This document shows, piece by piece, positions 1-7,031 of a stretch of DNA of 11,741 nt. Each line of letters begins with the position of its first letter. The stretch's first letter is position 1. Origin of the DNA: Nitrospirota bacterium. Lineage in GTDB: Bacteria; Nitrospirota; Nitrospiria; Nitrospirales; Nitrospiraceae. The position numbers and the translations under genes are program-made. Below the pieces are notes generated by a model. It had not been told where the DNA came from. It saw only the letters and a program-made list of their open reading frames with translations, and made no database searches. The DNA lies in NCBI GenBank assembly GCA_016222925.1, contig JACRQB010000094.1, positions 1 through 11,741 on the forward strand, in the 5' to 3' direction.

Positions 1-59
1 CTGCTGACACAACGATCTCTCATCTTCAACTGCCGCGCAATTCATCTGCTCGCGAGGTG

Positions 60-69
60 TGACCGGTCA
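60..69. promoter_or_regulatory. 10-bp perfect palindrome upstream of the heme protein gene
   Basis: TGACCGGTCA is a perfect palindrome ending 35 bases before the start codon at 105. Its position would suit an operator, but no convincing -35/-10 pair is visible around it and no second copy was noticed in the window. A palindrome of this size can occur by chance, so the call is weak. Confidence 0.2.
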
Positions 70-93
70 GGCGATCCATCCGCGTGCACAACC

Positions 94-99
94 AGGAGG
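94..99 (+). promoter_or_regulatory. Shine-Dalgarno site that fixes the start at 105
   Basis: AGGAGG lies five bases before the ATG at 105. The open frame also extends to a GTG at 84, but that start would place this strong ribosome binding site inside the coding region. It would also add seven polar residues in front of the membrane anchor. ATG 105 is therefore preferred. Confidence 0.8.
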
Positions 100-104
100 C
101 ATCC

Positions 105-701
105 ATGACATCCTCCAAAAACTTGCTATGGGGAGCTGCTCTGCTGGGATCTGCAATAGCAATCGCGACGGTCCTGTGGCCGAGTCGCACTTTGCCTGAG
201 ACCACTTCAGTCAGCCTACCGATAGACACGGTGGCCGATTACATCCACGCTGTCATCGAAGCTGATCGAGACTTGTATACCAGGCATGTCGTGGAGCGCA
301 TGCAAGCGAAAGGGATTGTCGTCGCATCGGAAAATTGGCAGGAAATGAATACTTTGCCCTTGCCTGCCCAATTCCTGATGGAATCCGGACGGTATGTCGG
401 CAAGAAAGGCCTGGGGATGCAGTACCGGCTGATCAGCTTATGGCCGATCAACAAGCGTAACATCCCAACAAACCCACTCCAGAGTATTGGGCTCGGTACC
501 ATCCTGGCTCACCCCGACCGCCCTTACACCGGAGTCACGAAAGTCGGCAATACCCGTTATTTCGAAGCGGTGTATGCTGATCTGGCCGTTACCCAGGCAT
601 GCCTCGGCTGCCACAATGCTCATCCCGACAGCCCGAAGCGTGACTTCAAGCTCAACGATGTCATGGGTGCGATCGTGATCAGTATTCAGTTAGGGCAGTA
701 A
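105..701 (+). CDS. Membrane-anchored Tll0287-like (DUF3365) heme domain protein
   Basis: This 198-residue protein probably binds one c-type heme outside the cytoplasm and acts in electron transfer or redox/ligand sensing; its partner is unknown. Residues 6-26 form a hydrophobic segment after a short lysine-containing N-terminus, which reads as an uncleaved anchor or signal peptide. The body carries the pattern of the DUF3365/Tll0287 family: a helix at about 40-70, a central region, then YFEAVYADLAVTQACLGCHN ending in the single CxxCH (residues 166-170), followed by NAHP and a closing DVMGAIVISI strand. The length suits a stand-alone domain; the same fold is also found fused to histidine kinases or chemoreceptors, but no such part follows here. 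It is convergent with the ATP synthase operon and separated from it by a hairpin, so it is not part of that operon. The family call is from motif recognition; the specific function is unknown. Confidence 0.85.
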   Translation: MTSSKNLLWGAALLGSAIAIATVLWPSRTLPETTSVSLPIDTVADYIHAVIEADRDLYTRHVVERMQAKGIVVASENWQEMNTLPLPAQFLMESGRYVGKKGLGMQYRLISLWPINKRNIPTNPLQSIGLGTILAHPDRPYTGVTKVGNTRYFEAVYADLAVTQACLGCHNAHPDSPKRDFKLNDVMGAIVISIQLGQ

Positions 702-775
702 GCGAACAGCGGCACTGAATCTGACAATGCGTAGATACTGAAGGACGCGGGCGATTCCATCATGGCCTCATTTCA

Positions 776-806
776 GACCGGCAGAGTGATCTCAGTTCTG
801 CCGGTC
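776..806. terminator. Hairpin between convergent transcription units
   Basis: GACCGGCAGA (776-785) and TCTGCCGGTC (797-806) form a perfect 10-bp stem around an 11-base loop. It sits 75 bases past the stop of the heme protein gene and about 90 bases past the stop of atpC on the other strand, where a shared bidirectional terminator is expected. Neither side has an immediate U-tract; the nearest T run on the + strand is about 27 bases further on. It may therefore be a weak terminator or an mRNA 3'-end stabilising hairpin. Confidence 0.5.
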
Positions 807-895
807 GAGCAGCAGGACACCCCCCTAGATACTTTTTGCGCTCTTGGGTTGGATCATTGACGCACGGCAAGGATGCTGAGAAGGGATCGAGTCAG

Positions 896-1318
896 CTAAG
901 CGTGGCTGGTCTTTTTCGCGCGTTCAGCAATTTTCTTGCGCAGGCGCGCCTTTTCGAGACTGACCTGGGCGTCTTTCACTTCCGACGGCAAGCCGCCCGC
1001 TTGAAGACGTCGCTCCGCTTCAGCGACCTTGGCCGTGGCCCGTTCCACGTCAATGTCTTCCGCCTGTTCCGCAATTTCAGCCATGATGGTGACTTTGGTG
1101 GGGGTGACTTCGGCAAAACCCCACAGAACGGCCATGGAATGGGTCTGACTATCAACACGGTAACGAAGTTCGCCGATGCGGAGCGTCGAGAGGAAATGAC
1201 AGTGCCCGGGGAGTACCCCAAACTCTCCTTCTGACCCAGGGGCGATGACTTCATCCACTTGCTGACTCAGCAGCTGCTTCTCCGGCGTCACCACTTCTAA
1301 TAGAAACTTTCCAGCCAT
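896..1318 (-). CDS. atpC: F1 ATP synthase epsilon subunit
   Basis: AtpC is part of the central stalk of F1. It joins gamma to the c-ring and can inhibit ATP hydrolysis through its C-terminal helices. The 140-residue product starts MAGKFLLEVVTPEK, typical of the family, and contains GEFGVLPGH at 31-39 in the N-terminal beta-sandwich. The C-terminal part from about residue 88 is charged and helical (DVERATAKVAEAERRL), matching the two-helix domain. An in-frame ATG lies nine codons upstream at 1345, but those codons give a lysine- and glutamate-rich stretch that overlaps the purine-rich ribosome binding region (AGAGGAAAG) before 1318, so 1318 is chosen. It is the last gene of the operon, separated from atpD by 125 bases containing an inverted repeat. 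Confidence 0.93.
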   Translation of the reverse strand: MAGKFLLEVVTPEKQLLSQQVDEVIAPGSEGEFGVLPGHCHFLSTLRIGELRYRVDSQTHSMAVLWGFAEVTPTKVTIMAEIAEQAEDIDVERATAKVAEAERRLQAGGLPSEVKDAQVSLEKARLRKKIAERAKKTSHA

Positions 1319-1355
1319 CTTCTCTTTCCTCTTCTCACCACCCAAGCGCAGTCGA

Positions 1356-1432
1356 CAGGGTTGATCTTAATTGCGCGCATTGACCGAGCACAGTCTTATC
1401 GTGCGCGGGCAGCGAGCAGGAGATCAACCCTG
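1356..1432 (-). repeat. Perfect 12-bp inverted repeat in the atpD-atpC gap
   Basis: CAGGGTTGATCT (1356-1367) pairs perfectly with AGATCAACCCTG (1421-1432). Within the 53-base loop, CGCGCA (1374-1379) can pair with TGCGCG (1402-1407), so the transcript could fold into a long stem with an inner arm. The octamer AATTGCGC also occurs twice, at 1369 and 1436. No U-tract follows on the minus strand, so a simple terminator is unlikely. A processing, stability or attenuation element tuning epsilon output is possible; the function is inferred only from its position between two operon genes. Confidence 0.6.
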
Positions 1433-1443
1433 CCGAATTGCGC

Positions 1444-2886
1444 CTATACTTTCACTCCCATCTTCTCGGCTTTCGCCAATGCTTCTTCGATTGGGCCGAC
1501 CATGTAGAACGCCTGCTCCGGCAGATGGTCATACTTGCCTTCCAGAATCTCCTTGAAGCTACGGACCGTGTCCTTCAGCTTCACATACTTACCCGGAGCG
1601 CCGGTGAAGGCTTCGGCCACGTGGAACGGCTGCGAGAGGAAGCGCTGAATCTTTCTGGCGCGTGCCACGGCCATCTTATCGTCTTCCGACAACTCGTCCA
1701 TACCAAGAATGGCGATAATATCTTGGAGATCCTTGTAGCGCTGGAGGACGGACTGTACGCCGCGAGCAATTTTGTAGTGCTCTTCCCCGATGACCTGTGG
1801 ATCAAGAATACGCGACGTTGAGTCTAACGGATCGACTGCCGGATAGATGCCCAGCTCGGCTAACGACCGTGACAGCACGGTGGTCGCATCCAAGTGGGCA
1901 AATGCTGTGGCCGGCGCCGGATCGGTCAAGTCGTCGGCAGGCACATAGATCGCCTGCACCGATGTGATCGACCCACGCTTGGTCGATGTAATGCGCTCTT
2001 GTAACGCGCCCATTTCCGTCGAGAGGTTCGGCTGATACCCGACGGCCGACGGCATGCGCCCGAGCAACGCGGAGACTTCGGAACCGGCCTGGGTAAATCT
2101 GAAAATATTGTCCACGAACAGCAATACGTCTTGATTCTCTTCGTCGCGGAAGAATTCGGCGACGGCCAAGCCCGTCAATGCGACACGGAGGCGAGCTCCC
2201 GGCGGCTCGTTCATCTGGCCGTACACCAGCGCGGCTTTCGACTTCGTAAAGTCGTCCGGATCGATGACCTTGGACTCCTGCATTTCGTGCCAGAGGTCGT
2301 TCCCTTCACGCGTCCGCTCACCGACGCCCGCAAAAACAGAGAAGCCGCCGTGATGCAGGGCAATGTTGTTGATCAGCTCCATGATAATGACGGTCTTGCC
2401 GACACCGGCGCCGCCGAAGAGTCCCACCTTGCCGCCCTTGCTGTAGGGTTCGAGCAAGTCGACCACCTTGATCCCGGTCTCTAAGACCTCAGTGCTGGTT
2501 TCCTGATCTTCCAACTTCGGAGCGGGGCGGTGAATGGGATACGTCTTCTTCGAATTGATCGGGCCCCGTTCATCGACTGGCTCGCCAAGCACATTGATGA
2601 GACGACCGAGTGTTTCACGACCGACAGGCACAGAGATCGGAGCCCCTGTATCCTGCACATCCATCCCGCGCGTCAGACCATCGGTCGTAGACATCGCGAT
2701 GCTGCGGACTCGGTTTTCTCCCAGGTGGGAGGCAACTTCAAGCGTAATCCGAATGGCAGGCGTACCCGCATCCTTGTTCTCCTCCTGGATGACCTTGAGC
2801 GCGTTATAGATGTTCGGCAGTTGGCCGGGAGGGAACTCGACGTCCACAACCGGTCCGATGACCTGGATGACTGTGCCTGTTGCCAC
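1444..2886 (-). CDS. atpD: F1 ATP synthase beta subunit (catalytic)
   Basis: AtpD carries the catalytic nucleotide sites of F1 and makes ATP from ADP and phosphate as gamma rotates. The 480-residue length is normal. Visible motifs are the Walker A loop GGAGVGKT (158-165), the catalytic glutamate E190 in GVGERTREG, Walker B LLFVDN (255-260), the family signature PAVDPLDSTSR (349-359) and the DELSEDD loop (397-403) that contacts gamma. All key residues are present, so the enzyme looks functional. The start codon is GTG, with AAGGAG a few bases upstream, and the product opens with ATGTVIQVIGPVVDVEF as usual for this subunit. It lies 30 bases after atpG and 125 bases before atpC. Confidence 0.98.
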   Translation of the reverse strand: MATGTVIQVIGPVVDVEFPPGQLPNIYNALKVIQEENKDAGTPAIRITLEVASHLGENRVRSIAMSTTDGLTRGMDVQDTGAPISVPVGRETLGRLINVLGEPVDERGPINSKKTYPIHRPAPKLEDQETSTEVLETGIKVVDLLEPYSKGGKVGLFGGAGVGKTVIIMELINNIALHHGGFSVFAGVGERTREGNDLWHEMQESKVIDPDDFTKSKAALVYGQMNEPPGARLRVALTGLAVAEFFRDEENQDVLLFVDNIFRFTQAGSEVSALLGRMPSAVGYQPNLSTEMGALQERITSTKRGSITSVQAIYVPADDLTDPAPATAFAHLDATTVLSRSLAELGIYPAVDPLDSTSRILDPQVIGEEHYKIARGVQSVLQRYKDLQDIIAILGMDELSEDDKMAVARARKIQRFLSQPFHVAEAFTGAPGKYVKLKDTVRSFKEILEGKYDHLPEQAFYMVGPIEEALAKAEKMGVKV

Positions 2887-2916
2887 GGGATGCTCCTTTC
2901 GACGAAACGGGATCGG

Positions 2917-3795
2917 CTATTTCAGCGCTTCGGCGCCGCCGACAATATCCATCAATTCTTTGGTAATTGCAGTCTGACGAGTCTTGTTGTAATAGAGCGT
3001 GACTTTCTTAATGAGTTGGCCGGCGTTCCGGGTGGCGCCATCCATGGCGGCCATCCGGGCTCCGTGTTCAGCGGCCGCGGACTCCAGCAAAATTCGGTAC
3101 GCTTGCACCTGGAAATGTTTCGGGACCAGGGCGCTCAACAGTGCCGCTTCATCCGGCTCGTAGAGATAAGCGCCGCTGGTCGGCCCTTCCGATTGCACGG
3201 CACCGAACTCACTCTGGGCATCGACAGGGAACAGTTTTTCAACAATGACGCGTTGCTGAATGGCGGACTTGAATTCGTTGTACACGACGTACAGTTCGTC
3301 GAACGTGCCCTTCACGAAGTTATCCGTGAGATCGCCGCCGATGTCGATCGCATGCTCAAAACTCAATTTATCGAAGATGCCGGTCCATTCCTGACGGATC
3401 GGCCAACTGCGCCGTCTGAAATAGTCGCGGCCTTTTCGGCCAATCAAGCTCAAGTTCACTTGCAGGCCACGCCCTTCGCACTGCCGGACGAACTCGGCGC
3501 TCTTGCGAACGATGTTGCCATTGAAACCGCCGCACAGCCCGCGGTCGCTCGTCACGACAAGCACCTCGATCTTCTTCCCCTCGCGCTTCTGCAGAAGCGG
3601 ATGAGAAGACCGGTTCACACGCTGGCTCAGGTTGCTCAACACCCCGCGCATTTTATGCGCATAGGGACGTGCGGAAAGAATGCGGTCCTGCGACCGTTTG
3701 AGCTTTGCCGCAGCCACCATCTTCATGGCCTTGGTGATCTTCTGGGTATTCTTAAACGCCGAAATCTTGCGGCGCAAACTTTGTAAGCTTGGCAT
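2917..3795 (-). CDS. atpG: F1 ATP synthase gamma subunit
   Basis: AtpG is the rotating central shaft of F1, coupling proton flow through Fo to the catalytic beta subunits. The 292-residue product has the conserved N-terminal helix (RRKISAFKNTQKITKAMKMV, residues 8-27), the SDRGLCGGFN loop (83-92) and the C-terminal helix ending ITKELMDIVGGAEAL (277-291). The ATG start is preceded by a modest GGA-type ribosome binding site. The first 73 bases overlap the predicted 3' end of atpA in another frame, which is unusual; the gamma reading frame itself is clearly genuine, so the oddity belongs to atpA. Confidence 0.97.
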   Translation of the reverse strand: MPSLQSLRRKISAFKNTQKITKAMKMVAAAKLKRSQDRILSARPYAHKMRGVLSNLSQRVNRSSHPLLQKREGKKIEVLVVTSDRGLCGGFNGNIVRKSAEFVRQCEGRGLQVNLSLIGRKGRDYFRRRSWPIRQEWTGIFDKLSFEHAIDIGGDLTDNFVKGTFDELYVVYNEFKSAIQQRVIVEKLFPVDAQSEFGAVQSEGPTSGAYLYEPDEAALLSALVPKHFQVQAYRILLESAAAEHGARMAAMDGATRNAGQLIKKVTLYYNKTRQTAITKELMDIVGGAEALK

Positions 3796-5279
3796 TGTCT
3801 TCCATCAGGGCTCAAGCGACCGCCGACCTTGTCGTCGATCTTGCCGATGGTGGTGACTTCTTTTTTCAGCTCCGCATGGTGCTGCTGGATATAGTGGAGC
3901 AGATCGCCCTCGAACTGCTGCACCTTGTCAACCGGCACATCATCGAGGAAACCTTGCGTCCCGGCATAAATCGAGAGGACCTGGTCAGCCACCGGCATTG
4001 GCTTGTACTGTCCCTGCTTCAACAGCTCAACCATGCGGACGCCACGAGCCAGCTGCATCTGCGTCGCCTTGTCGAGTTCGCTGCCGAACTGGGCGAACGC
4101 CGCCATTTCGCGATATTGCGCGAGGTCCAGTCGGAGCGTACCGGCCACCTGCTTCATGGTCTTGATCTGCGCAGATCCTCCGACCCGGGAGACCGACAGA
4201 CCGACATTAATCGCCGGGCGGATACCGGAGTAAAAGAGATCGCTGCCCAGATAGATCTGACCGTCCGTAATTGAAATGACATTCGTCGGGATGTAGGCCG
4301 ACACGTCGCCGGCCTGGGTTTCGATAATCGGCAACGCCGTGAGACTGCCACCGCCGAGCTTGTCGCTCAACTTTGCCGCCCGTTCGAGCAAGCGGGAGTG
4401 CAAGTAGAAGACATCGCCCGGATAGGCTTCGCGGCCTGGGGGTCTGCGGAGCAACAAGGAGAGCTCACGATAGGCAACCGCGTGCTTGGAGAGATCATCA
4501 TAGACAATCAACGCATGCTTACCGTTATCGCGAAAATACTCGCCGATCGCGGCGCCAGAAAATGGCGCCAGAAACTGCATCGGCGCGGGGTCACTGGCGC
4601 TGGCCGAGACCACGATGCTGTAGTCCATCGCATGGTTTTCTTCAAGGGTCTTGACGACGCGCGCGACGGTCGAACGCTTTTGGCCGATGGCAACGTAGAT
4701 ACAGAACACGTTCAGGCCCTTTTGATTGATGATCGTATCGACGGCAATGGCGGTCTTGCCTGTCTGACGATCGCCGATGATCAATTCACGCTGTCCACGG
4801 CCGATGGGGATCATGGCATCGATGGCCTTAATGCCGGTCTGCAATGGTTCCCGAACCGATTGGCGGGTATTGACGCCAGGGGCGACCATTTCGATACGCG
4901 AAGACAGTGAGGACTTGATGGCTCCCTTGCCGTCGATCGGCTGGCCGATCGCATTCACTACACGGCCGATCAACGCGTCACCCACCGGAATTTCCGCGAT
5001 GCGGCCGGTGCGCTTGACAGGATCGCCTTCCTTGACCCCGACAGAGTCGCCCATCAACACGGCCCCGACGTTGTCCTCTTCGAGGTTCAGCGCGATACCG
5101 TAGAGACCGCCTGGGAATTCGAGCATCTCGCCGGCCATGGCTCCGTCGAGGCCATAGACCTTGGCGATGCCGTCGCCGACCTGAATGACGGACCCTGTTT
5201 CCTTGACATCGACCTGTTTGTCGAAGCCTTTGATCTTCTCTTTGATAATCGCACTGATTTCGTCTGCCCTGATCTGCAT
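3723..5279 (-). CDS. atpA: F1 ATP synthase alpha subunit, atypical C-terminus
   Basis: AtpA forms the non-catalytic nucleotide sites of the F1 hexamer and supplies the arginine finger to beta. The open frame gives 518 residues. Visible are the N-terminal barrel (from MQIRADEISAIIKEKIKGFD), Walker A GDRQTGKT (169-176), Walker B LIVYDD (257-262), the signature PAINVGLSVS (355-364) and the arginine finger R365 in SVSRVGG. The ATG at 5279 follows AAGGAGT that overlaps the atpH stop, giving tight coupling. The C-terminal helical domain looks normal as far as GKIDDKVGGRL (479-489). The remaining 29 residues (SPDGRQCQA onward, rich in Arg and Pro) are unlike the usual lysine/alanine-rich helix and come from reading through the atpG start region. 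Counting from the arginine finger, the family usually ends near residue 503. A small indel or deletion just before atpG is likely; the true 3' boundary is uncertain. Confidence 0.95.
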   Translation of the reverse strand: MQIRADEISAIIKEKIKGFDKQVDVKETGSVIQVGDGIAKVYGLDGAMAGEMLEFPGGLYGIALNLEEDNVGAVLMGDSVGVKEGDPVKRTGRIAEIPVGDALIGRVVNAIGQPIDGKGAIKSSLSSRIEMVAPGVNTRQSVREPLQTGIKAIDAMIPIGRGQRELIIGDRQTGKTAIAVDTIINQKGLNVFCIYVAIGQKRSTVARVVKTLEENHAMDYSIVVSASASDPAPMQFLAPFSGAAIGEYFRDNGKHALIVYDDLSKHAVAYRELSLLLRRPPGREAYPGDVFYLHSRLLERAAKLSDKLGGGSLTALPIIETQAGDVSAYIPTNVISITDGQIYLGSDLFYSGIRPAINVGLSVSRVGGSAQIKTMKQVAGTLRLDLAQYREMAAFAQFGSELDKATQMQLARGVRMVELLKQGQYKPMPVADQVLSIYAGTQGFLDDVPVDKVQQFEGDLLHYIQQHHAELKKEVTTIGKIDDKVGGRLSPDGRQCQAYKVCAARFRRLRIPRRSPRP

Positions 5280-5288
5280 GGCTACTCC

Positions 5289-5828
5289 TTATTCTCGCGT
5301 CAACAGGACTTGCAAATCGCGCAAGCGACCTTGGACGGTGCTGTCGACGACCCTGCTGCCGATGTGAATCTGCAAGCCGGCGAGGTGACTGGCATCGGTC
5401 TGAAATGTGACATCGACGTCGCGCTTCAGCGTGTCGCGGAGGCGCGTCCTGATTCGATCTTGTTCCGCCGGCGGAAGAGCCGTCGCGGAGGACACCGTCA
5501 CCGGCTGCGTCCGCTTTAATTGATCAACCAACTTGCCGAATGCGTCGGCGATTTCCGGCAGAAAGCCCACTCGACTTTTCTTCACCAACTGCCCCAAAAA
5601 CGCTTGACCGGCCGGAGGGCACCCCAGCTTGTCGCCAAGTGCGGTCAAAACAGCGATTTTACCCTCTACCCCGAAGGCAGGTGAGGCCAGCACGTGGCGA
5701 AGCTGGGCTGATTCTTTCATGGCCTGGCCGAGGCCGGTAAGCGTCCCCCGCGTCGCTTCGATAGTTGAGTGATCGAGGAGCTCGAAGAGGGCTTGTGCGT
5801 AACGTCGCGCAACTGTTGTCTTAATCAC
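5289..5828 (-). CDS. atpH: F1 ATP synthase delta subunit
   Basis: AtpH is the peripheral-stalk protein that ties the top of the alpha3beta3 hexamer to the b subunits. The 179-residue product has the usual opening helix (VARRYAQALFEL, 6-17) and the conserved C-terminal signature region LAGLQIHIGSRVVDSTVQGR (149-168). The start is GTG; an in-frame TAA two codons upstream excludes a longer form, and only a weak GGA-type ribosome binding site is present. It is the first gene of this operon: no atpF, atpB or atpE lies upstream, where a divergent HEAT-like gene begins instead. The stop codon overlaps the ribosome binding site of atpA, nine bases ahead of it. Confidence 0.95.
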   Translation of the reverse strand: MIKTTVARRYAQALFELLDHSTIEATRGTLTGLGQAMKESAQLRHVLASPAFGVEGKIAVLTALGDKLGCPPAGQAFLGQLVKKSRVGFLPEIADAFGKLVDQLKRTQPVTVSSATALPPAEQDRIRTRLRDTLKRDVDVTFQTDASHLAGLQIHIGSRVVDSTVQGRLRDLQVLLTRE

Positions 5829-5899
5829 CGTTTAGCATCCACATGCGTTATTTTGACAAACCTAAAGAACTCGTGCGAGGCACGAAGCAGAGCGCGAAA

Positions 5900-5927
5900 A
5901 TTAGCACTGAGACCTATGAGCTGTCAA
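5900..5927 (-). promoter_or_regulatory. Candidate sigma-70 promoter for the atpHAGDC operon
   Basis: On the minus strand a perfect TTGACA (-35, 5922-5927) is followed after 16 bases by GCTAAT (-10, 5900-5905, four of six consensus positions). This would give a 5' leader of roughly 65 bases before the atpH GTG. It sits in the 248-bp divergent gap (5829-6076) between atpH and the HEAT-like gene. On the + strand of that gap TATACT at 5988-5993 could be a -10 for the HEAT-like gene, but no matching -35 is visible. Confidence 0.4.
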
Positions 5928-6076
5928 TACGCTACAGACACGGGCAAGCAAGATATTCGTCAACACAGCCGGGCGAGGAATACAGTGTATACTGGAAGTC
6001 GATCCGTGGCGTACGCCCGGTTCCTCAAGCGATCCCACCCACACCTGGATTTGATACAAGTGGGCGGAGGTGAGCC

Positions 6077-6292
6077 ATGCAAAAACAATTGGCCGTATCG
6101 ACCCTCGCACTCTGTCTAGCGCTGAGCCTGATTCCCTCGTCTGCGCCCGCGTATCGTGAATACTTCACCCTAGAGCAAAAGGTTCAGCTGGAAAAAATCC
6201 AGACCGTTCTCGTGGACGCCCGACGCGCCATCGCGCCTCTGGAAGGGACCTGCCTGCCAACTGACCTACCTGCTCGGCGGGATGAAAATTAA
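6077..6292 (+). CDS. 5' part of a frameshifted secreted HEAT-like protein
   Basis: This frame encodes 71 residues starting with a clear Sec signal peptide: MQKQ, a hydrophobic core at about 6-20, and the cleavage-site pattern SSAPA at 21-25. Residues 26-57 (YREYFTLEQKVQLEKIQ and on) look like genuine helical protein, but the last part (TCLPTDLPARRDEN) does not. GGAGGTGAG just upstream of the ATG is a strong ribosome binding site. The next frame, open from 6174, continues with CQLTYLLGGMKIKWQKEV and then the HEAT-like domain. The simplest reading is one gene of about 801 bases (6077-6878) broken by a one-base change near 6245-6257, for example an extra G in GGG 6245-6247. A short separate coupled gene is the alternative. 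Confidence 0.65.
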   Translation: MQKQLAVSTLALCLALSLIPSSAPAYREYFTLEQKVQLEKIQTVLVDARRAIAPLEGTCLPTDLPARRDEN

Positions 6293-6878
6293 GTGGCAGA
6301 AAGAAGTGCGCACGGAGTTCGAGGACGCCGTGGCGGCCGCACGGGCGGCCCAGGGCGCTGATCCCGGCCCGTATGCGATGGCCAAGTTGCAGGAAGCGCT
6401 CGCCACGTATGATTTTCCGCTCCTTCTCGCGGCGGAATGGGGCCATGCCGATCGACTGCTCAAGCTGCTTGATTCTCCAGACACCAGCCAGGCACGGAAA
6501 ATTAAGATCATGTCCCTCCTTGGAGAGATGCAGGCCGATGAGGCGATGCCGAAATTGAAGGAAGCGCTCAAAGACCGCGATCTTGCCAAGCAAGCGCTTG
6601 CGGCGATTGGGAACCTCGGCAGAGACGGCATTCCGTTGCTCGTCGACGTGCTTCCGTTGCTGGCAAAACTTCAAGATTCAAAGACGGACTGGACCGTCCT
6701 GACGGAGGTGGCATGGGCGCTCGGCAAGATTCCTGATAAGCGTGCCATACAGCCCCTCTACGATCTGGACAAGAAGCTGCAGGCCATACGCGATCCCGAC
6801 AACGTGACGCTCAAAAAGCTCAAGGAAGCCGTCTTCTGGTCGATCAAGCAATGCGATACGTGGGATCAATATAGCTAA
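6282..6878 (+). CDS. HEAT-repeat-like protein (3' part of frameshifted gene)
   Basis: The frame encodes 198 residues made of helical pairs in the style of HEAT/armadillo repeats: LLLAAEWGHADRLLKLLDSP (47-66), MSLLGEMQADEAMPKLKEAL (77-96), KQALAAIGNLGRDGIPLLVD (103-122) and LTEVAWALGKIPDKRAIQPL (140-159). Such repeats serve as protein-binding scaffolds; no catalytic motif is visible. The ATG at 6282 has only a weak ribosome binding site and lies inside the end of the preceding frame (11-base overlap). The frame is open upstream to 6174 with plausible protein sequence, so this ATG is probably an internal methionine of a longer secreted protein whose signal peptide is in the 6077 frame. If the two frames are really one, the product is periplasmic. 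The partner is unknown. Confidence 0.7.
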   Translation: MKIKWQKEVRTEFEDAVAAARAAQGADPGPYAMAKLQEALATYDFPLLLAAEWGHADRLLKLLDSPDTSQARKIKIMSLLGEMQADEAMPKLKEALKDRDLAKQALAAIGNLGRDGIPLLVDVLPLLAKLQDSKTDWTVLTEVAWALGKIPDKRAIQPLYDLDKKLQAIRDPDNVTLKKLKEAVFWSIKQCDTWDQYS

Positions 6879-7031
6879 AGGAAGGAGTGGAAACCGACGA
6901 TATTCTGTACTCATGCAACACGCGGTCGCGGACTCGCCCCGCTCCATGCCTCCTTCTAGACTGTTGATTTATTCACTCCTTGAGCGTAGGAATTGCCCCG
7001 ATAGATACTCCAGCATTACCGGGATTTCTCT

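Noticed and set aside
836..1234. Open frame of 132 codons on the + strand
   Set aside because: It is antisense to atpC, which is an unmistakable family member; the composition is shadow-like.
2530..3786. Long + strand open frame of 418 codons
   Set aside because: It lies antisense to atpD and atpG, has no recognisable domain or ribosome binding site, and is explained by the codon bias of the real genes on the other strand.
4398..4910. Open frame of 170 codons on the + strand
   Set aside because: It is antisense to the ATP-binding region of atpA and shows no protein family features.
5853..5858. TTGACA on the + strand as a -35 box
   Set aside because: No acceptable -10 box is found 15 to 19 bases downstream, and it lies over 200 bases from the HEAT-like gene start.
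5843..6073. Open frame of 76 codons in the atpH/HEAT-like gap
   Set aside because: It has no ribosome binding site, unremarkable composition and no family resemblance, and it covers the probable divergent promoter region. I treat it as chance.
6882..6981. 8-bp inverted repeat AAGGAGTG / CACTCCTT after the HEAT-like gene as a terminator
   Set aside because: The arms are about 84 bases apart and no T-run follows, so a functional hairpin is unlikely.
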